A stretch of 35,802 nt of DNA, taken from NCBI GenBank assembly GCA_013203655.1, contig JABMPN010000005.1, positions 1-35,802 of the forward strand, given 5' to 3'. Shown here piece after piece: positions 33,015-35,802 of this stretch. Each line of letters starts with the position of its first letter. Within the stretch, counting starts at the first letter, position 1. Origin of the DNA: Cyanobacteria bacterium bin.51 (GTDB lineage: Bacteria > Cyanobacteriota > Cyanobacteriia > PCC-6307 > Cyanobiaceae). Under the pieces are notes generated by a model. The model had not been told where the DNA came from. It saw only the letters and a program-made list of their open reading frames with translations, and did no database searches. The position numbers and the translations under genes are program-made.

Positions 33015-34787
33015 TCATTCTGTGGCGTGGCCGCCACTGGCTCGCAACCGTTGTCGCAGCAGGGCATCGGCCCGGCGATCGGTGCGCAGCTCCAGCAGGG
33101 CCAGCCGCTGCCCCTCACTCCAGCGCAGGGCTGCCGCCAGGTCGTCGAGCCGCTCCACCCGCCGTGATGGCACGCCATGGGCCGCCGCCAGGGCCCGGTG
33201 ATCAAGGCGCTGGGGCATGGCGAACAGGCGCTCAAAATCGATCGCCCCTGTTTCGGGCATCGGCCGAATTGGCAATTGCTCGAAGATGCCCCCGCCGCCG
33301 TTATCGATCAGCACCACGGTGAGTTGACCCGTTAACTGCTGACCCCACAACCAGCCGTTGCTGTCATGCAGCAAAGCCAGGTCGCCACTGACCAAAACCA
33401 CTTGTCCCAGGCTCTCGGCCAGTCCAGCCGCCAGCGACAGGGTGCCGTCGATGCCGGAGGCGCCGCGGAAGCCATAAAGGGGGCGGGCCGGACCGCTGGG
33501 ATTGCCAAAGCTCTCCCAATCGCGCACGGGGCTGCTGCTGGCCAGCATCACGGGCCGGTCGGCCGGCAGCAGCCGGCTCAGGGCCCGGGCCAGGGCCGGT
33601 TCGCTCGGCGCTCCGCTGGCAGGCAGGTTGCGATCGAGCAGCGCCTGGCAGGTCGTCTCCCGCCGCCACCAACGCTGTTGCTGGGCCGTGCTGGATGGGG
33701 CGGGCTGCCCTTGCCAGATGGCTTCGCTCAGGCTCTGGCACCAGTTGGCCAAGCCCAGTCCGTAGCGCGAGGTCGCCGTTCCCAGCGGATCCTGGTTGCG
33801 GGGGTCGGCTTCGCAGATCAGCAGCTGATGCCCCCCCAAGTCAGCTAACCACTGCTGAAGGCGCCTGCTGGCTGGCATGGGACCGAGACGCAACACCTGG
33901 GCAGCCGCCAGTTCCTCCGGCGCCGACTCCAGCAACAGGTCGTAACCGGCCAGGCAAGCCAGACCCGATTGGCCCCGCAGCCCGGAGAGGCCGTCAGCGA
34001 GCAGGGGCCAACCACTGCGCTGCTGCCAGCGGCGCAGGGCCGCGAGGAAGCCCGGCCAATCAGCCGGCGTTCCGCGCCATGGTCCGGCCACGATCAGCCC
34101 TGGCTGATCGGGATCCAGGCAGGGCTGCGCCGAATCCAGGCCCGAGCGCGCGCAATCCGTCCTGGTCTGCTCTGGCGGCGAGGAAGCAGCTGGTAGCCAG
34201 ATGGTGGCCAGGCGCTGCAGGGTGCCGGCGTCGGCGTGCAGGGGTTCCTCGAAAGGAAGGTTGAGATGGACCGGTCCGGCTGGATAGCCCAGGGCGGATC
34301 GCCAGGCACGCTCGGCCATCGCCTCGAGGGCTGCTGTTCCCATTGCCGCCAGGCCGGTGGCATCGGCTTTGCCGACCCAGCGACAACTGGCCCGCAGGAA
34401 TTCTTCCTGGTTGACGGTCTGGTTGGCGCCGCATCCTTTGCGGCGGCCGGGTCGGTCGGCGCTCAGCAGCAGCAGCGGGATCGCGCCGTGGTCAGCTTCC
34501 ACCACCGCTGGCAGCAGGTTGGCGACGGCGGTGCCCGACGTGGTGATCACCGCCGCTGGGACTCCCTCGACCCGGCTCAGCCCAAGTGCGAAGAAGGCGG
34601 CAGAGCGTTCATCAATGCCGGTCTGCAGGCTCAGATGCGGACCCGCCAGCATCCCGGCCGCCACAGCCAGGGCCGCAGAACGGCTGCCGGGACAGAGCAC
34701 CAGGCGCCGTAGACCCTGCCGCTGCAGGCCTTGCAGCAGGATCAGAGAAGCCTCAAGGTTCCCGGCTGCGCTCACCCTGGCCTGCAC
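33015..34787 (-). CDS. menD: SEPHCHC synthase (menaquinone/phylloquinone biosynthesis)
   Basis: A 590-residue thiamine-diphosphate enzyme that joins isochorismate and 2-oxoglutarate. [16 protein letters not shown], the ThDP glutamate in [32 protein letters not shown] and the C-terminal cofactor-binding segment [12 protein letters not shown] with [14 protein letters not shown] are present. A non-conserved Ser/Asp/Gln-rich stretch ([20 protein letters not shown]) lies between the first and middle domains. The start is GTG at 34787; lepB is divergent, 60 bases away. menB follows directly. Confidence 0.97.
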   Translation of the reverse strand: MQARVSAAGNLEASLILLQGLQRQGLRRLVLCPGSRSAALAVAAGMLAGPHLSLQTGIDERSAAFFALGLSRVEGVPAAVITTSGTAVANLLPAVVEADHGAIPLLLLSADRPGRRKGCGANQTVNQEEFLRASCRWVGKADATGLAAMGTAALEAMAERAWRSALGYPAGPVHLNLPFEEPLHADAGTLQRLATIWLPAASSPPEQTRTDCARSGLDSAQPCLDPDQPGLIVAGPWRGTPADWPGFLAALRRWQQRSGWPLLADGLSGLRGQSGLACLAGYDLLLESAPEELAAAQVLRLGPMPASRRLQQWLADLGGHQLLICEADPRNQDPLGTATSRYGLGLANWCQSLSEAIWQGQPAPSSTAQQQRWWRRETTCQALLDRNLPASGAPSEPALARALSRLLPADRPVMLASSSPVRDWESFGNPSGPARPLYGFRGASGIDGTLSLAAGLAESLGQVVLVSGDLALLHDSNGWLWGQQLTGQLTVVLIDNGGGGIFEQLPIRPMPETGAIDFERLFAMPQRLDHRALAAAHGVPSRRVERLDDLAAALRWSEGQRLALLELRTDRRADALLRQRLRASGGHATE

Positions 34788-34847
34788 CTGTTCAGGATGG
34801 TGTGATCATGCCCACCTGCGTGGCTTCCATCCGGTTCGGACTCTGAA

Positions 34848-35474
34848 ATGACCGCCCCAGCAACGGACCTCGGCCCAGAGCCTGCTCCTGCGACCGGCCC
34901 AGGGGGCCAACCGAACACCCGGCGCTGGCTTGGCCTGTTGCTCTGGGTTCTGCTGGCGGTGACGCTGCGCTTGGCGGTGATCGAACCCCGCTGGATTCCC
35001 TCTGGCTCCATGCTGCCGACCCTGCAGCTGAACGATCGGATCCTGGTGGAGAAGGTTCGCCCCCACCTGCCAGCCCCCCTGCCGGTTGGAACCATCGTGG
35101 TGTTCCGACCGCCCGACCCCTTGCTCGAAGCCGGCTACGACCCCAAAGCCGCCCTCATCAAGCGGGTGGTCGCCGGGGCAGGTGATCGGATCGAAGTGCA
35201 CGGCGGCGAGTTGATCCGAAATGGGACCCCCGTGCTCGAGACCTGGCGCCAGGTGCCGATCGCTTACGAGCTATCACCGCTGGTGGTGCCCCCGGGACAT
35301 CTGATGGTCTTGGGGGACAATCGCAATGCCAGTCTTGATTCCCATCTCTGGGGTCCGCTTCCTGCTGATCACGTGATCGGAACGGCCGTGTTGCGTTACT
35401 GGCCTTTGAACCAGCTCGGACCGATACGGTTCTCACCCCTGCCTGCAGTGGGAGAGGCCGTCGGCCTGCGGTAG
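34848..35474 (+). CDS. lepB: Signal peptidase I
   Basis: A 208-residue membrane-bound S26 peptidase that removes signal peptides on the outer face of the plasma or thylakoid membrane. A disordered N-terminus is followed by one transmembrane helix (about 28-46). The catalytic Ser is S54 in PSGSMLPTL, the general-base Lys is K105 in ALIKRVV, and the conserved box GDNRNASLDSHLWG follows. ATG start at 34848. Confidence 0.96.
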   Translation: MTAPATDLGPEPAPATGPGGQPNTRRWLGLLLWVLLAVTLRLAVIEPRWIPSGSMLPTLQLNDRILVEKVRPHLPAPLPVGTIVVFRPPDPLLEAGYDPKAALIKRVVAGAGDRIEVHGGELIRNGTPVLETWRQVPIAYELSPLVVPPGHLMVLGDNRNASLDSHLWGPLPADHVIGTAVLRYWPLNQLGPIRFSPLPAVGEAVGLR

Positions 35475-35505
35475 GGTGCAAGCTGTGATGCGGAGCCCAC
35501 CGGAG

Positions 35506-35802
35506 ATGTTTAACCCGGAGTTCCTGACCACCGATAGCGAAGCGATCAACAGCAACTTGTTGATTCAATATTTGCAAGAACAATCGCCAGATGTGCTGCA
35601 GCGGGTGGCCCGCTCGGCCAGTGGAGATATCCAGGACATTATCCGCCACAACGTGCAAGGGCTGCTTGGGATGATCCCCAGCGAGCAGTTTGAGGTGAAG
35701 ATTCAAGCCAGCCGGGACAATCTGGCCGGCTTGCTGGCCTCGGCGATGATGACCGGTTACTTCCTGCGCCAGATGGAGCAGCGGAAGGAACTTGAAACAA
35801 CC
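35506..35802 (+). CDS. DUF760 family protein (3' truncated by the window)
   Basis: The first 99 residues of a DUF760 protein, found in cyanobacteria and plastids. The conserved segment LIQYLQEQSPDVLQRVARSA, then IIRHNVQGLLGMIPSEQFEV and NLAGLLASAMMTGYFLRQMEQR, is unmistakable. Plant relatives have been tied to chloroplast stress response; the bacterial role is unknown. I chose ATG at 35506 (MFNPEFL) because relatives start this way; ATG at 35488 in the same frame would add six residues. The gene runs off the window in phase. Confidence 0.88.
   Translation, partial: MFNPEFLTTDSEAINSNLLIQYLQEQSPDVLQRVARSASGDIQDIIRHNVQGLLGMIPSEQFEVKIQASRDNLAGLLASAMMTGYFLRQMEQRKELETT

Overview
The window looks like a piece of chromosome from a unicellular alpha-cyanobacterium of the Cyanobium / freshwater-type Synechococcus kind. 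The coding DNA is GC-rich and tightly packed. It carries cyanobacterial signature genes: allophycocyanin-B alpha subunit (apcD), proton-extrusion protein PxcA/CemA, the PSII repair protein Psb32, a CCB2/CCB4-type cytochrome b6f assembly factor, a DUF760 protein, and menB/menD, which serve phylloquinone synthesis in cyanobacteria. A few HIP1 octamers (GCGATCGC, e.g. 6299, 12658, 14898, 25037) fit this. I see no mobile element, CRISPR array, phage gene or integrase. Genus placement is by recognition of the proteins, not by a search.

Layout. 1-125: tail of an unidentified gene. 161-1240: J-domain protein. 1241-2416: about 1.2 kb without a credible gene but with several hairpins. 2417-2911 (-): apcD. 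3063-4454: rlmD-type rRNA methyltransferase, overlapping pheT (-) tail to tail. 7014-9546: rpmG, rpsR and an RNase II/R family nuclease. 9548-11359 (-): FAD-dependent oxidoreductase. 11413-14141: metG and an LptC-like lipoprotein, overlapping tail to tail with a CCB-type gene (-). 14874-18246: TerB-like, psb32, pxcA, cobU and trmL, all plus strand. 18452-19501: LysM/M23 envelope peptidase, then a tRNA with anticodon CAT. 19621-20357: sparse region with one small conserved gene (-). 20358-20960: 2-Cys peroxiredoxin. 20983-21938 (-): purS-purQ. 22057-22398: small exported protein. 22414-24215 (-): pentapeptide-repeat protein and CobW-type GTPase. 24214-27668: upp, aroA, glmU. 34787-27665 (-): menD, menB, L,D-transpeptidase, glgA, a membrane protein and murF, all co-directional. 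34848-end: lepB and a truncated DUF760 gene.

Functionally this is mostly core metabolism: translation (pheT, metG, rpmG, rpsR, rRNA/tRNA methylation), envelope building (glmU, murF, LptC-like, M23 and L,D-transpeptidase, lepB), photosynthesis support (apcD, CCB, psb32, pxcA, menB/D), purine, uracil and shikimate steps, glycogen synthesis and peroxide defence. CCB, TerB-like, Psb32 and PxcA sit together and form a small thylakoid/photosynthesis-maintenance neighbourhood.

No clearly new defence or biosynthetic system is visible. The best candidates for something undescribed are the structured gene-free region at 1241-2416, the J-domain protein whose N-terminus reads like a ribbon-helix-helix DNA-binding fold, the CobW-type GTPase with a degenerate guanine-specificity motif, and a small promoter/hairpin locus downstream of the tRNA.
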